The notes under the pieces are model-generated. The model saw nothing but the letters and a program-made list of their open reading frames with translations, had not been told where the DNA came from and did not search any database. 64,000 bases of DNA, taken from positions 930,001 to 994,000 of the forward strand of contig NZ_CP048279.1 of NCBI RefSeq assembly GCF_010365305.1. Direction: 5' to 3'. This DNA comes from Staphylococcus sp. MI 10-1553 (lineage in GTDB: Bacteria > Bacillota > Bacilli > Staphylococcales > Staphylococcaceae). Of this stretch, positions 9,811-18,539 are shown piece after piece (the first letter of the stretch is position 1; every line of letters begins with the position of its first letter). Both the position numbers and the translations under genes were made by a program.

Positions 9811-10422
9811 TTATTGATAAAATTTTAATAACTGTTCAAACGTATCTTCTAAAAATGCGATGAATTTGCGATCTGATTTTAAATGTTCAGATTGTGGCGT
9901 GATGGCACGTGCAACAAAAAACTCACCCTTTTTCACATTTTTTGCACGCGCGATGCCTTTTTCAATTTCTTCTTTGGACATGTCTTGAATACAAGATTTC
10001 GTCGGTTGCATATGGTCTAACGAAATTTGGAAGTCTTCAGGCAAGTTCAGTAACGTATCTAACTTTTGTTCGAATACCTTCACATCATTTGCTTTGTTTG
10101 GATCTTCATGCATCACACCGTACATCACAAATAAATGATCTTCAAATAAGCCAATTTGGAAATGGGGCAGCATTTTATAACCGCGTTTATTTGTAGCAAA
10201 TGCCACCCATGTGTCTTTAGGTGGATTCACTTTACGACGTGCATGTTTCGCCACGTGAGCGTAAAATGTTTCACCTGTTACTGTTTCTAGATAATCCGCA
10301 AAATAGTCACCTAAAGCGTTCAGTTGGGGACGGATTTGCTTTTCGAGCCCTTCCATTCGCGCTTCAAGTCCTTCAATTTGAAAAACTTTAAAATCTTTTG
10401 GTTTAAATATGTATTTCGTCAT
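9811..10422 (-). CDS. DUF1054 / UPF0637 family protein (YktB-like)
   Basis: A 203-residue soluble protein of the UPF0637 family, widespread in Bacillales and of unknown function. Recognisable parts are the start [14 protein letters not shown], the central [29 protein letters not shown] split over residues about 60-90, and the [16 protein letters not shown] segment. The start has AAGGAGGT seven bases ahead on the minus strand. The gene is single and faces the suhB-like gene divergently. Confidence 0.88.
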   Translation of the reverse strand: MTKYIFKPKDFKVFQIEGLEARMEGLEKQIRPQLNALGDYFADYLETVTGETFYAHVAKHARRKVNPPKDTWVAFATNKRGYKMLPHFQIGLFEDHLFVMYGVMHEDPNKANDVKVFEQKLDTLLNLPEDFQISLDHMQPTKSCIQDMSKEEIEKGIARAKNVKKGEFFVARAITPQSEHLKSDRKFIAFLEDTFEQLLKFYQ

Positions 10423-10539
10423 GTATTTACCTCCTTATCGTATGTCTATGAAATTGCTTTTATTGTAGCATATTACAGTCGTTTGAACATTTAAATTGAA
10501 TCAAATTAGTGTATAATAAATGTAATAGGAGTGAGGCAA

Positions 10540-11358
10540 ATGCATTTATATGATTATGCGAAAAGTCTAGTATTAGAAGCGGGGAATAATGTTCGAAAAT
10601 GGATGGTAGAAGACCTCGCTATAGAAGAAAAATCAAATCCAAATGATCTTGTTACGAATGTAGATAAAGAGATTGAACAATTCATCGTACAACAAATTCA
10701 AGAAAGTTATCCGCATCATCGTATTATCGGTGAAGAGGGGCACGGCCATGATATTGAGTCGACAGAAGGTGTTGTTTGGGTGATTGATCCCATCGATGGA
10801 ACACTTAATTTTATTCATCAAGGCGAGAATTTTGCGATTTCTGTAGGTATTTTTAAAGATGGGAAGCCATATGCAGGTTTTGTATATGATGTTATGGCTG
10901 ATTTATTGTATCATGCTAAAGCGGGTCACGGTGTTTACATCAATCAAAATGCGATTCCACAACTAGAGGGCACACACGTCCGTGAAAGTATTATCGGCAT
11001 GAATCCGAATTGGTTAACGAAGCCGATTTTAAGTTCGATTTTACAACCGATTATTAGTGACTCGAGAAGTGCACGTGCATATGGTTCGGCTGCGTTAGAA
11101 ATCGTTTATGTTGCGACAGGTCAACTTGCGGCGTATTTAACACCACGATTACAGCCTTGGGATTATGCGGGTGGTATGATTATTTTAAATGAAGTCGGTG
11201 GTGTGGCCACAAACTTTGCTGGAGAGCCGTTATCAATCACAGCGCCAAACTCTATTTTAATGGGGAATGCCCAAGTCCACGAAGAAATTAGACGAGAATA
11301 TTTGCAAGGTTATGATCATGTGTTAACTGCTTTGCAACAAAAATTTAAACGAAAATAA
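10540..11358 (+). CDS. suhB: Inositol monophosphatase family protein
   Basis: A 272-residue Mg2+-dependent phosphatase of the IMPase/SuhB family. The metal-binding motif WVIDPIDGTLNFIHQ and the C-terminal WDYAGGMIILNEVGG are intact, and GEEGHG supplies another metal ligand. Substrate cannot be told from sequence: inositol phosphate, NADP or 3'-phosphoadenosine phosphate are all used by relatives. The frame starts at a GTG at 10531, but ATG 10540 has AGGAG seven bases before it. A TATAAT box sits at 10512-10517. It lies beside typA as in other staphylococci. Confidence 0.9.
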   Translation: MHLYDYAKSLVLEAGNNVRKWMVEDLAIEEKSNPNDLVTNVDKEIEQFIVQQIQESYPHHRIIGEEGHGHDIESTEGVVWVIDPIDGTLNFIHQGENFAISVGIFKDGKPYAGFVYDVMADLLYHAKAGHGVYINQNAIPQLEGTHVRESIIGMNPNWLTKPILSSILQPIISDSRSARAYGSAALEIVYVATGQLAAYLTPRLQPWDYAGGMIILNEVGGVATNFAGEPLSITAPNSILMGNAQVHEEIRREYLQGYDHVLTALQQKFKRK

Positions 11359-11395
11359 ACTTTGGGCTATCATTGTTAAAATCATTCGAATATAT

Positions 11396-11437
11396 ACATC
11401 GCTACTCAGAAAATCAATGTGTAGCGGTGTTTTTTAT
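11396..11437 (+). terminator. Rho-independent terminator after suhB-like gene
   Basis: ACATCGCTAC pairs with GTAGCGGTGT and is followed by TTTTTATT. Confidence 0.88.
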
Positions 11438-11464
11438 TTGTAAAAGGGCACTGGCAATTGTGAC

Positions 11465-11510
11465 ATAAAAAAGATAGCGCCAATGATTTTTCATCAAGCA
11501 CTATCTTATG
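11465..11510 (-). terminator. Rho-independent terminator of the ylaF-like gene
   Basis: On the minus strand AAGATAGTGC pairs with GCGCTATCTT, with a nested TGAT/ATCA hairpin in the loop, followed by TTTTTATG. Confidence 0.85.
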
Positions 11511-11586
11511 TAAAAGTATATCATCTCATCACTAAGCCCAATATGTTGCAAGAGTGTTGTGATACGAAGGTATGTGTTTGTTTCAG

Positions 11587-11772
11587 TTATAGCCAATCAT
11601 TTTCACGATATTTCTTTTTTAATGTAAAGCCAACGCCAAAAGTAACGACCATTAAGATAAACGTAACAATCATCCAAAAAATGTTCGTTGCAGCAACAGC
11701 AAAGCTAAACATTGTTAAAAAGAATACAGCGATGATCGCAAGAATTAAAAAAATGGATTGAGATTTTTTCAT
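11587..11772 (-). CDS. Small two-helix membrane protein (YlaF/DUF5325-like)
   Basis: A 61-residue protein made almost entirely of two membrane segments (IFLILAIIAVFFLTMFSFAV and IFWMIVTFILMVVTFGVGF) with a basic C-terminal tail. Its position divergent from typA matches ylaF beside typA/ylaG in Bacillus, whose function is unknown. The start is preceded by GAGGTGGG on the minus strand. A dedicated terminator lies downstream. Confidence 0.8.
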   Translation of the reverse strand: MKKSQSIFLILAIIAVFFLTMFSFAVAATNIFWMIVTFILMVVTFGVGFTLKKKYRENDWL

Positions 11773-11868
11773 TATCAGCCCACCTCACTGTTTCTTCATT
11801 CTATTTCTATGATATAATAAACGAGTTGTAAAAGAAAGTGATAATTTACCCGAGAAAGGAATTACAGT

Positions 11869-13719
11869 ATGACAAAATTTAGAGAAGATGTTCGTAACAT
11901 TGCGATTATCGCTCACGTAGACCATGGTAAAACAACTTTGGTTGATGAATTATTAAAACAATCAGGTATTTTTAGAGAAAATGAACGAGTCGAAGAACGT
12001 GCGATGGACTCGAATGATTTGGAGAGAGAACGCGGTATCACAATTTTAGCGAAAAATACTGCGGTTGACTATAAAGATACGAGAATCAATATTTTAGATA
12101 CGCCAGGGCACGCCGACTTTGGTGGAGAAGTAGAGCGTATTATGAAAATGGTAGATGGTGTTGTATTAGTGGTTGACGCTTATGAGGGGACAATGCCACA
12201 AACGCGTTTCGTATTGAAAAAAGCGTTAGAACAAAACTTAAAACCTGTTGTCGTTGTGAATAAAATTGATAAACCTTCAGCCCGTCCAGAAGGGGTTGTT
12301 GATGAAGTATTAGATTTATTTATTGAATTAGACGCCAATGATGAACAGCTTGATTTCCCTGTGGTGTATGCTTCAGCGATTAACGGTACAGCAAGTTTAG
12401 ACTCAGAAAAGCAAGATGAAAACATGCAAAGTCTATACGAAACGATTTTAGAATATGTGCCAGCACCAGTGGACAACAGAGATGAACCATTACAATTCCA
12501 ACCTGCATTGTTAGATTATAACGATTATGTAGGACGTATCGGCATCGGTCGTATTTTCAGAGGAACGATGCGTGTCGGTGAAAGTGTCTCATTAATTAAA
12601 TTAGATGGCACTGTGAAAAACTTCCGTGTAACGAAAATATTTGGTTATTTCGGTCTGAAACGTGAAGAAATTCAAGAAGCATATGCTGGAGACCTTATTG
12701 CAGTATCGGGTATGGAAGACATTAACGTAGGTGAAACGATTACACCACAAGATCATCAAGAGGCGTTACCAGTGTTACGTATAGATGAACCAACGCTTGA
12801 AATGACGTTTAGAGTTAACAATTCACCTTTTGCTGGTCGTGAAGGACAATTTGTGACTGCACGTCAAATCCAAGAACGTCTTGATAACCAATTAGAAACG
12901 GACGTGTCATTAAAAGTTACGCCAACAGATTCACCAGATGCGTGGACAGTGGCCGGCCGTGGTGAGCTACACTTATCTATTTTAATTGAAAATATGCGTC
13001 GTGAAGGTTTTGAATTACAAGTTTCTAAACCACAAGTTATTTTAAAAGACATTGATGGTGTTTTACATGAACCATTTGAACGTGTACAAACTGAAGTGCC
13101 GGAAGAGTATGCTGGTGCAATTATTGAATCTTTAGGTCAACGTAAAGGTGAAATGGTCGACATGGTAACGACAGACAATGGCTTAACACGTCTTATCTTT
13201 AACGTACCTGCACGTGGCTTAATCGGTTATACGACAGAATTTATGTCAATGACACGTGGTTACGGTATTATCAACCACACATTTGATGAATTTAGACCAC
13301 GTATTAAAGGGCGTATCGGTGGCCGTCGTAACGGTGTACTTGTCTCAATGGACCAAGGTTCAGCGAGTGAATACGCGATTTTAGGACTTGAGGATCGTGG
13401 TATCAACTTTATGGAACCAGGAACTGAAGTTTATGAAGGCATGATTGTTGGACAAAACAACCGTGAAAATGATTTAACAGTAAATATTACAAAAGTTAAA
13501 CATCAAACAAACGTGCGTTCAGCGACAAAAGACCAAACTGAAACGATGAAAAAACCACGTAAATTATCATTAGAAGAAGCATTAGAGTTTATTAATGATG
13601 ATGAGCTTGTGGAAGTAACGCCTGAAAATGTGCGTTTAAGAAAGAAAATCTTAAACAAAGGGCAACGTGAAAAAGAAGCAAAACGTATTAAGCAAATGAT
13701 GGAATCTGAAGAAAACTAA
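11869..13719 (+). CDS. typA: Translational GTPase TypA/BipA
   Basis: A 616-residue ribosome-associated GTPase of the EF-G family, linked to ribosome assembly and growth under stress. G-domain motifs are [23 protein letters not shown] and NKIDKP. An EF-Tu-like beta domain, domain V and the BipA-specific C-terminal domain follow, and the length is typical. The start has AAAGGA eight bases ahead. A TATAAT box lies at 11813-11818, close to the divergent ylaF-like gene. A terminator follows at once. Confidence 0.97.
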   Translation: MTKFREDVRNIAIIAHVDHGKTTLVDELLKQSGIFRENERVEERAMDSNDLERERGITILAKNTAVDYKDTRINILDTPGHADFGGEVERIMKMVDGVVLVVDAYEGTMPQTRFVLKKALEQNLKPVVVVNKIDKPSARPEGVVDEVLDLFIELDANDEQLDFPVVYASAINGTASLDSEKQDENMQSLYETILEYVPAPVDNRDEPLQFQPALLDYNDYVGRIGIGRIFRGTMRVGESVSLIKLDGTVKNFRVTKIFGYFGLKREEIQEAYAGDLIAVSGMEDINVGETITPQDHQEALPVLRIDEPTLEMTFRVNNSPFAGREGQFVTARQIQERLDNQLETDVSLKVTPTDSPDAWTVAGRGELHLSILIENMRREGFELQVSKPQVILKDIDGVLHEPFERVQTEVPEEYAGAIIESLGQRKGEMVDMVTTDNGLTRLIFNVPARGLIGYTTEFMSMTRGYGIINHTFDEFRPRIKGRIGGRRNGVLVSMDQGSASEYAILGLEDRGINFMEPGTEVYEGMIVGQNNRENDLTVNITKVKHQTNVRSATKDQTETMKKPRKLSLEEALEFINDDELVEVTPENVRLRKKILNKGQREKEAKRIKQMMESEEN

Positions 13720-13746
13720 TTTGATTCGTCATTGAATCATACTTTG

Positions 13747-13784
13747 AAAGAGCTTGGAGAGTATATCTTCCGGCTCTTTTTTTA
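13747..13784 (+). terminator. Rho-independent terminator of typA
   Basis: AAAGAGCTTGGAGA pairs with TCTTCCGGCTCTTT with one mismatch, followed by a T-run. Confidence 0.9.
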
Positions 13785-14149
13785 AGTTTTTTTGAAGTCA
13801 GTGCTCATTTTAAAAAGAAAATAGCGATTGACATCCTTTCGCTTAAACTTAACATGAGTATTCGTGAAAATGGATGTGCTCTCATTTACAATAACGTAGT
13901 AAATGTAAGTGATGACATAGTTTTGACCAATATAAACTGCAATTTTTTATACGAACATTCCTTATAAAATATTTTTTAATTAAACTATTAAATGATTTAA
14001 ACTATAAAAGTAATTATTGCCTCAATCCAATATAAAAGGTATATTAATTAGTCTGTTTCCAAAGTAATTTTATTTTTTAAGCTAATTATTTTGTTTTCGT
14101 TAGGCGATGTATTAAAATGAAGGCAGTTAATGAATAGGAGGGAAATACA
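13785..14149 (+). promoter_or_regulatory. AT-rich gap with candidate promoter for the flavin oxidoreductase
   Basis: No gene is seen here. TTGTTT (14091-14096), a 16-base spacer and TAAAAT (14113-14118) form a plausible sigma-A promoter about 30 bases before the GTG start. An additional TTGACA (13828-13833) with TAACAT 16 bases on could give a longer leader. Confidence 0.45.
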
Positions 14150-15277
14150 GTGAACAAAAAGTATGAAAAATTATTTGAAACACTTGAATTACCCAACGGA
14201 ACAACATTAAGAAATCGTTTCGTTTTAGCACCTATGACACACACATTATCTAATGATGATGGGACTGCCTCAGATGTGGAATTAGACTATATGGAATCTC
14301 GCTCAAAAGATGTCGGTTTAGCGATTACAGCAGCAACATATGTCAATGAAGAGGGGAAAGCATTCCCAGGTGAACCATCTATTTCAAAAGAAGAAGATCT
14401 TGAAGGTTTAAGTGAACTTGCAAGAAGAATGAAAAAAGGTGGCGCAAAAGCAATCGTTCAAATCCATCACGGTGGAGCGAAAGGCTTACCTGAATGGGTA
14501 CCCAATGGTGACGTCAAAGCGCCAAGTGCTGTTTCAACTGTAGGTTTCGGTCATACAGAACCACATGATGCGCGTGAAATTACAGCTGAAGAAATCGATC
14601 AATTGATTAAAGACTTCGGTAAAGCGACATCACTTGCGATTAAAGCTGGATTTGATGGTGTGGAAATTCATGGGGCTAACCACTACATTATCGAACAATT
14701 CCAATCACCATACTACAACCGTCGCGATGACAAATGGAAAGAATTATTCTCTTTACCAAATGCGGTTGCAGATGAAGTGTTACGTGTAGCAAAAGAAGAA
14801 GGACCAAAAGGCTTTATCGTCGGTTACCGTTTCTCACCTGAAGAAGCAGAAGAACCAGGAATTACAATGGATAACACTGAAAAGTTAATCAAACACTTAA
14901 TCGAAAAACCACTTGATTATTTACACGTGTCATTAATGAATGTCCATTCAGTTGTACGTCGTGGTGAACATGAAGGTAAAAAACGTGTTGATCTTATTCT
15001 TGATTGGATGGAAGACCGCATGCCACTTATCGCAATCGGTTCAGTATTCTCAGCAGATGATGCAGTAAGTGCCATCGATACAGGCGTACCTTTAATTGCG
15101 ATTGGCCGTGGTTTATTATTTGATGAAAATCTAATTAGTAAAACGAAAGAAGGTAGAGAAGACGAAATTATCTCTTACTTCGACCCAGAAAAAGAAGATC
15201 ATCATAACATGCCGTATTTATTATGGAAAGCATTTGCTGATAAATGGTATCCATATCCGGAAAAACCAAATGCATAA
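14150..15277 (+). CDS. NADH:flavin oxidoreductase, Old Yellow Enzyme family
   Basis: A 375-residue FMN-dependent TIM-barrel ene-reductase. Family hallmarks are FVLAPMTH near the N terminus, QIHHGGAKG, the substrate-binding GFDGVEIHGANHYIIEQF, SPYYNRRDD, and the phosphate-binding AIGSVFSADD plus IAIGRGLLFDENL. The natural substrate is unknown; relatives reduce activated alkenes or peroxides. The start is GTG with AGGAGGG seven bases ahead. It stands alone between typA and the yla genes with its own promoter and terminator, which suggests a later insertion into that conserved block (inference). Confidence 0.92.
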   Translation: MNKKYEKLFETLELPNGTTLRNRFVLAPMTHTLSNDDGTASDVELDYMESRSKDVGLAITAATYVNEEGKAFPGEPSISKEEDLEGLSELARRMKKGGAKAIVQIHHGGAKGLPEWVPNGDVKAPSAVSTVGFGHTEPHDAREITAEEIDQLIKDFGKATSLAIKAGFDGVEIHGANHYIIEQFQSPYYNRRDDKWKELFSLPNAVADEVLRVAKEEGPKGFIVGYRFSPEEAEEPGITMDNTEKLIKHLIEKPLDYLHVSLMNVHSVVRRGEHEGKKRVDLILDWMEDRMPLIAIGSVFSADDAVSAIDTGVPLIAIGRGLLFDENLISKTKEGREDEIISYFDPEKEDHHNMPYLLWKAFADKWYPYPEKPNA

Positions 15278-15294
15278 TCTGAGTTAATTGATAT

Positions 15295-15347
15295 AAAAAG
15301 GACGAATAGCTTGCTCGTCTTAAACGGGCGGGCCATTCGCCTTTTTC
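15295..15347. terminator. Long hairpin terminator, probably bidirectional
   Basis: AAAAAGG pairs with CCTTTTT, CGAAT with ATTCG, and GCTTGC with GCGGGC around an AAA loop, giving a stem of about 20 pairs. A/T runs on both sides let it serve the flavin oxidoreductase and the convergent ylaI gene. Confidence 0.88.
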
Positions 15348-15410
15348 TTATGCTTTACAAACAAAAAAACTGGAGTCATTTTAAGCGCATACCCCCATCT
15401 TCATATGAAA

Positions 15411-15614
15411 TTAATCTTCATCATGATATGAAGTCGCGCCTTTTTTATCATTTGTAGTAAAGATAGGTGGACGTTGTTTCGGTGTATCAAGACGACTCTT
15501 ACATTCATCGCACATAAACGTTTTAATTGGATTATTTTTCAAACGTTTCGCTAATCGTGTATTTTCATCTAACAAAACTTCAGTGTCACATATAACGCAA
15601 GTGACTTTACGCAT
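15411..15614 (-). CDS. YlaI-like zinc-ribbon protein (DUF2197)
   Basis: A 67-residue protein with two CxxC knuckles (CVICD near residue 6 and CDECK near residue 35), so a small zinc-binding fold is likely. The segment TRLAKRLKNNPIKTFMCDEC matches the YlaI/DUF2197 family of Bacillales. Function is unknown. Its start is one base past the stop of the upstream ylaL-like gene, so the two form an operon. Confidence 0.85.
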   Translation of the reverse strand: MRKVTCVICDTEVLLDENTRLAKRLKNNPIKTFMCDECKSRLDTPKQRPPIFTTNDKKGATSYHDED

Positions 15615-15615
15615 T

Positions 15616-16098
15616 TTAGAACACCTCTATATGTGTAACGTGCTCGAAAACATAGTCATATCCGTCTTCTAAGGTATAAACAAAACTATCTACACCATCA
15701 TCTTGATAGAGACGTTTGCCATCTTTAGCGAATTGGAAGAAAAGATAAGGCAAAAGGTCGAATGGCACATCGATATGCGCTTCATCATTAGATAGTCTAA
15801 TCGTTGTAACGTTTTCAAATGGTTCTGCATTTTTGAAGAAGGGTGTCATGTTAATCGCAAATGAACCTTGTAATACTGCACGTTTTTTATAATCAATTTC
15901 AGAATTTAAAGTAGGTGGATTCGTTTGACCTTCTAATATGGCACGATTCCATTCTCTATTGTCTTCAAATTCAATCGGCTTTTGACCTTCAAAAATTCCT
16001 TTTTCTAAATCCTCAAGTGAGATTTTTCGATCGTCAAAAATCCATGTCGTACTATCGAGTGTAATTGGAAATTTAACGTCACCTTTTATTTGAATCAT
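15616..16098 (-). CDS. Conserved hypothetical protein (YlaL-like)
   Basis: A 160-residue soluble protein of unknown function. The opening KGDVKFPITLDSTTWIFDDR and the AVLQGSFAINMTPFFKNAEP segment recall YlaL-type proteins of Bacillus, and its place in the yla cluster agrees. No catalytic motif, signal peptide or membrane span is seen. It is followed directly by the zinc-ribbon gene and diverges from ylaN. Assignment to the YlaL family is moderately sure and made from memory of the family. Confidence 0.7.
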   Translation of the reverse strand: MIQIKGDVKFPITLDSTTWIFDDRKISLEDLEKGIFEGQKPIEFEDNREWNRAILEGQTNPPTLNSEIDYKKRAVLQGSFAINMTPFFKNAEPFENVTTIRLSNDEAHIDVPFDLLPYLFFQFAKDGKRLYQDDGVDSFVYTLEDGYDYVFEHVTHIEVF

Positions 16099-16234
16099 TT
16101 GTATGCACTCCCTCAGTTTAGCTACGTTTATTTTAACATACTTGTCCCAGAGCGTATGCCAAATTTACTTGCTTTTTAACAGTCGATGAGATAAACTTTT
16201 TACATAAGAAGAAAATAAATAGGGGGACTATGTC

Positions 16235-16510
16235 ATGAGCAAGCAACAACAAATGAGCAATGCTGCATATGACCAACTGAATAAAGACGCAGATCGTATT
16301 CTGCAACTCATTAAAGTTCAAATAGATAATCTTACGCTACCACAATGTCCTTTATACGAGGAAGTTTTAGATACACAGATGTATGGTTTACAAAAAGAGG
16401 TTGACTTTGCAGTGAATCTTGGACTTGTAAGCGAAGAAGATGGCAAAAAGTTAATGTTACGTTTAGAGAAAGAATTATCAAAATTACACGAAGCATTTAC
16501 TCGCGTTTAA
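16235..16510 (+). CDS. ylaN: YlaN (UPF0358) protein
   Basis: A 91-residue, mainly helical protein of the UPF0358 family. It aligns along its length with YlaN ([21 protein letters not shown] split, then [21 protein letters not shown]). In S. aureus YlaN is reported as conditionally essential and connected with iron homeostasis through Fur; that is knowledge of the family, not visible here. GGGGG lies eight bases before the start. ftsW follows 70 bases later. Confidence 0.92.
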   Translation: MSKQQQMSNAAYDQLNKDADRILQLIKVQIDNLTLPQCPLYEEVLDTQMYGLQKEVDFAVNLGLVSEEDGKKLMLRLEKELSKLHEAFTRV

Positions 16511-16580
16511 TAGTTGCTATCTAACATACAATAGCACGTTTTTTCGACGTCTAAGTGCGAGAATTGGATGATTGACACAT

Positions 16581-17813
16581 ATGAATAATATGAAAAGACT
16601 ATTTCGGTATATTTTGAGATCTTCTAAATATATCGATTTTCCATTATTAATCACATATCTTGCACTCTGCTTTATTGGTTTGACCATGGTATATAGTGCA
16701 AGTATGGTCGCAGCAACAAGAGGTACACTCACAGGAGGTATTCCTGTTGTAGGTACATATTTTTATACGAGACAACTCATATACGTCATCGTTGGTTTTT
16801 TTATTGTATTTTTTATGGCCTATATTATGGACGTACGCATTTTAAAGCAGCGTAATATTCAACTTGGTATGATGGCGATTATGCTCGGGTTGCTTTTTGC
16901 GACACTGTTATTTGGTAGTGAGATTAACGGTTCACGAAGTTGGTTAAAGTTAGGATTCATGAACTTGCAAGCATCTGAACTTTTAAAAATCGCTATCATA
17001 CTCTACGTGCCATATATAATAGAAAGAAAGCGTTACGAAATTCAGCGACAACCGATTGTTATTTTGTGGCCGATTGCGTTTGTAGGTTTTTGTCTTGGCC
17101 TCGTCTTATTACAAAAAGACGTCGGTCAAACATTGTTGATAGGCGGTATATTTTTTAGTATTATCGTTTACTCTGGTATCGGTGTCAAAAACTTGATTAA
17201 AATCGGGTCCTACGCGATGTTAGCTTTAATTGTCGTGATTTTAATTATTGTCATTTTCCGCATTAACATTCTACCATCATATTTAACAGCACGTTTTAGC
17301 GCGTTGGAAAACCCATTTAATTATGAGTCTGGTATTGGTTACCATTTATCGAATTCGCTACTCGCTATTGGTAATGGTGGACTGTTTGGACGTGGGTTAG
17401 GCAATAGTATTATGAAACTGGGTTACTTACCTGAACCGCATACAGACTTTATTTTTGCGATTATTAGTGAAGAACTTGGTTTCGTTGGGGCCTTCATCGT
17501 ATTAGGCATGATTTTCTTTATCGTCTATCGTGCTTTCGAATTGGCTTCACGTACAGCGTCATACTTTTACAAATTGGTATGTGTCGGTATTGCGAGTTAT
17601 ATCGCATTACAAACATTTGTCAATTTAGGTGGAATTTCAGGCTTAATCCCATTAACAGGTGTACCGCTCCCATTTATCAGTTTTGGGGGGTCATCGATGT
17701 TAAGTTTAAGTATTGCGATGGGACTGCTACTCATTATTGCCAAGCAGATTAAATATGATGATGCGAAACAACGCTACATGAAAAAACAACAAGCTCAAAT
17801 GAGACACTATTAA
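16581..17813 (+). CDS. ftsW: Septal peptidoglycan glycosyltransferase FtsW (SEDS family)
   Basis: A polytopic protein of 410 residues with about ten membrane segments that polymerises lipid II at the division septum with its partner class B PBP. SEDS features include GLTMVYSAS, NGSRSWLKLG, the catalytic-region FSALENPF and GYHLSNSLLAIGNGGLFGRGLGNS split across a loop, EPHTDFIFAIISEELGF, and LPFISFGGSS near the C terminus. The start is uncertain: TTG 16572, ATG 16581 and ATG 16590 are all possible and no strong ribosome site is seen. Homologues start near the third. Confidence 0.92.
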   Translation: MNNMKRLFRYILRSSKYIDFPLLITYLALCFIGLTMVYSASMVAATRGTLTGGIPVVGTYFYTRQLIYVIVGFFIVFFMAYIMDVRILKQRNIQLGMMAIMLGLLFATLLFGSEINGSRSWLKLGFMNLQASELLKIAIILYVPYIIERKRYEIQRQPIVILWPIAFVGFCLGLVLLQKDVGQTLLIGGIFFSIIVYSGIGVKNLIKIGSYAMLALIVVILIIVIFRINILPSYLTARFSALENPFNYESGIGYHLSNSLLAIGNGGLFGRGLGNSIMKLGYLPEPHTDFIFAIISEELGFVGAFIVLGMIFFIVYRAFELASRTASYFYKLVCVGIASYIALQTFVNLGGISGLIPLTGVPLPFISFGGSSMLSLSIAMGLLLIIAKQIKYDDAKQRYMKKQQAQMRHY

Positions 17814-17859
17814 AAAGTATATATGGAGTGTGCATGACTGTTATTTTTGTGATGCACCC

Positions 17860-17899
17860 AAAGCTAATTTCTAGACACTACATAGAAGTTAGCTTTTTC
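17860..17899 (+). terminator. Rho-independent terminator of ftsW
   Basis: AAAGCTAATTTCTA pairs with TAGAAGTTAGCTTT and is followed by TTCT. A smaller GTGCAT/ATGCAC hairpin lies just before it. Confidence 0.88.
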
Positions 17900-17995
17900 T
17901 CATCAAGAATGAATAACTCAACAATGAAAATTCTGAAATTTCTTACATTAAAAACGTAATGAAATTGGGAGTAAATGAAATAAGGGGGAACTATG

Positions 17996-18280
17996 ATGAA
18001 CAAAGTTGTGGAGAGATTTATGAAAGACGATAAAATACAAACGATACCACGTAAGGAGAAAGATAAAATCGCATTGCTACAATACCTTTGTCGAGATTTT
18101 GAAGTCGGACACGCTTATAGTGAGAAAGAGGTGAACGTCATCTTAAAAAAATATTATGATGACTTTGCAATATTAAGACGATACTTAGTGGATTATCAGT
18201 TTTTACAACGAGATTTGGAAGGCAAATTGTATGAATTAGCTCAAAGGAATCATGGAGGTGAAACATCAACAGCAGAATGA
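17996..18280 (+). CDS. DUF2087 domain protein
   Basis: A 94-residue protein. The DUF2087 signature is clear: IPRKEKDKIALLQYLCRDFE, then the GHAYSEKEVNVILKKYYDDF segment and RRYLVDYQFLQRD. The domain resembles a winged helix and often accompanies regulators, so a DNA-binding role is possible but unproven. Two ATG codons adjoin (17993 and 17996); spacing from AAGGGGG favours the second. It stands alone between ftsW and pyc. Confidence 0.85.
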   Translation: MNKVVERFMKDDKIQTIPRKEKDKIALLQYLCRDFEVGHAYSEKEVNVILKKYYDDFAILRRYLVDYQFLQRDLEGKLYELAQRNHGGETSTAE

Positions 18281-18539
18281 CCGAATGTGTCGAGGCACGG
18301 TTGAAATGTTAAAAAATAGAGTGATGCAGTATATACTTTGACATCACCAAAAAATATAGATAAAATATGAATTATTAGTTTAAATTATTATAAATGATAA
18401 AATTTTGTTATCATTAAACTTGCTTTTGATTTCAAATTTAAAATCATTTTCACACCAGAATCTTTTAATCGCACCTAATTTATTGATATAATAGAGATTG
18501 TATTTTTAGAATTTTCACACTATTAAGGAGGTTCACTTC

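Noticed and set aside
11483..11761. Open frame of 92 codons on the plus strand
   Set aside because: It is antisense to the ylaF-like gene and contains that gene's terminator.
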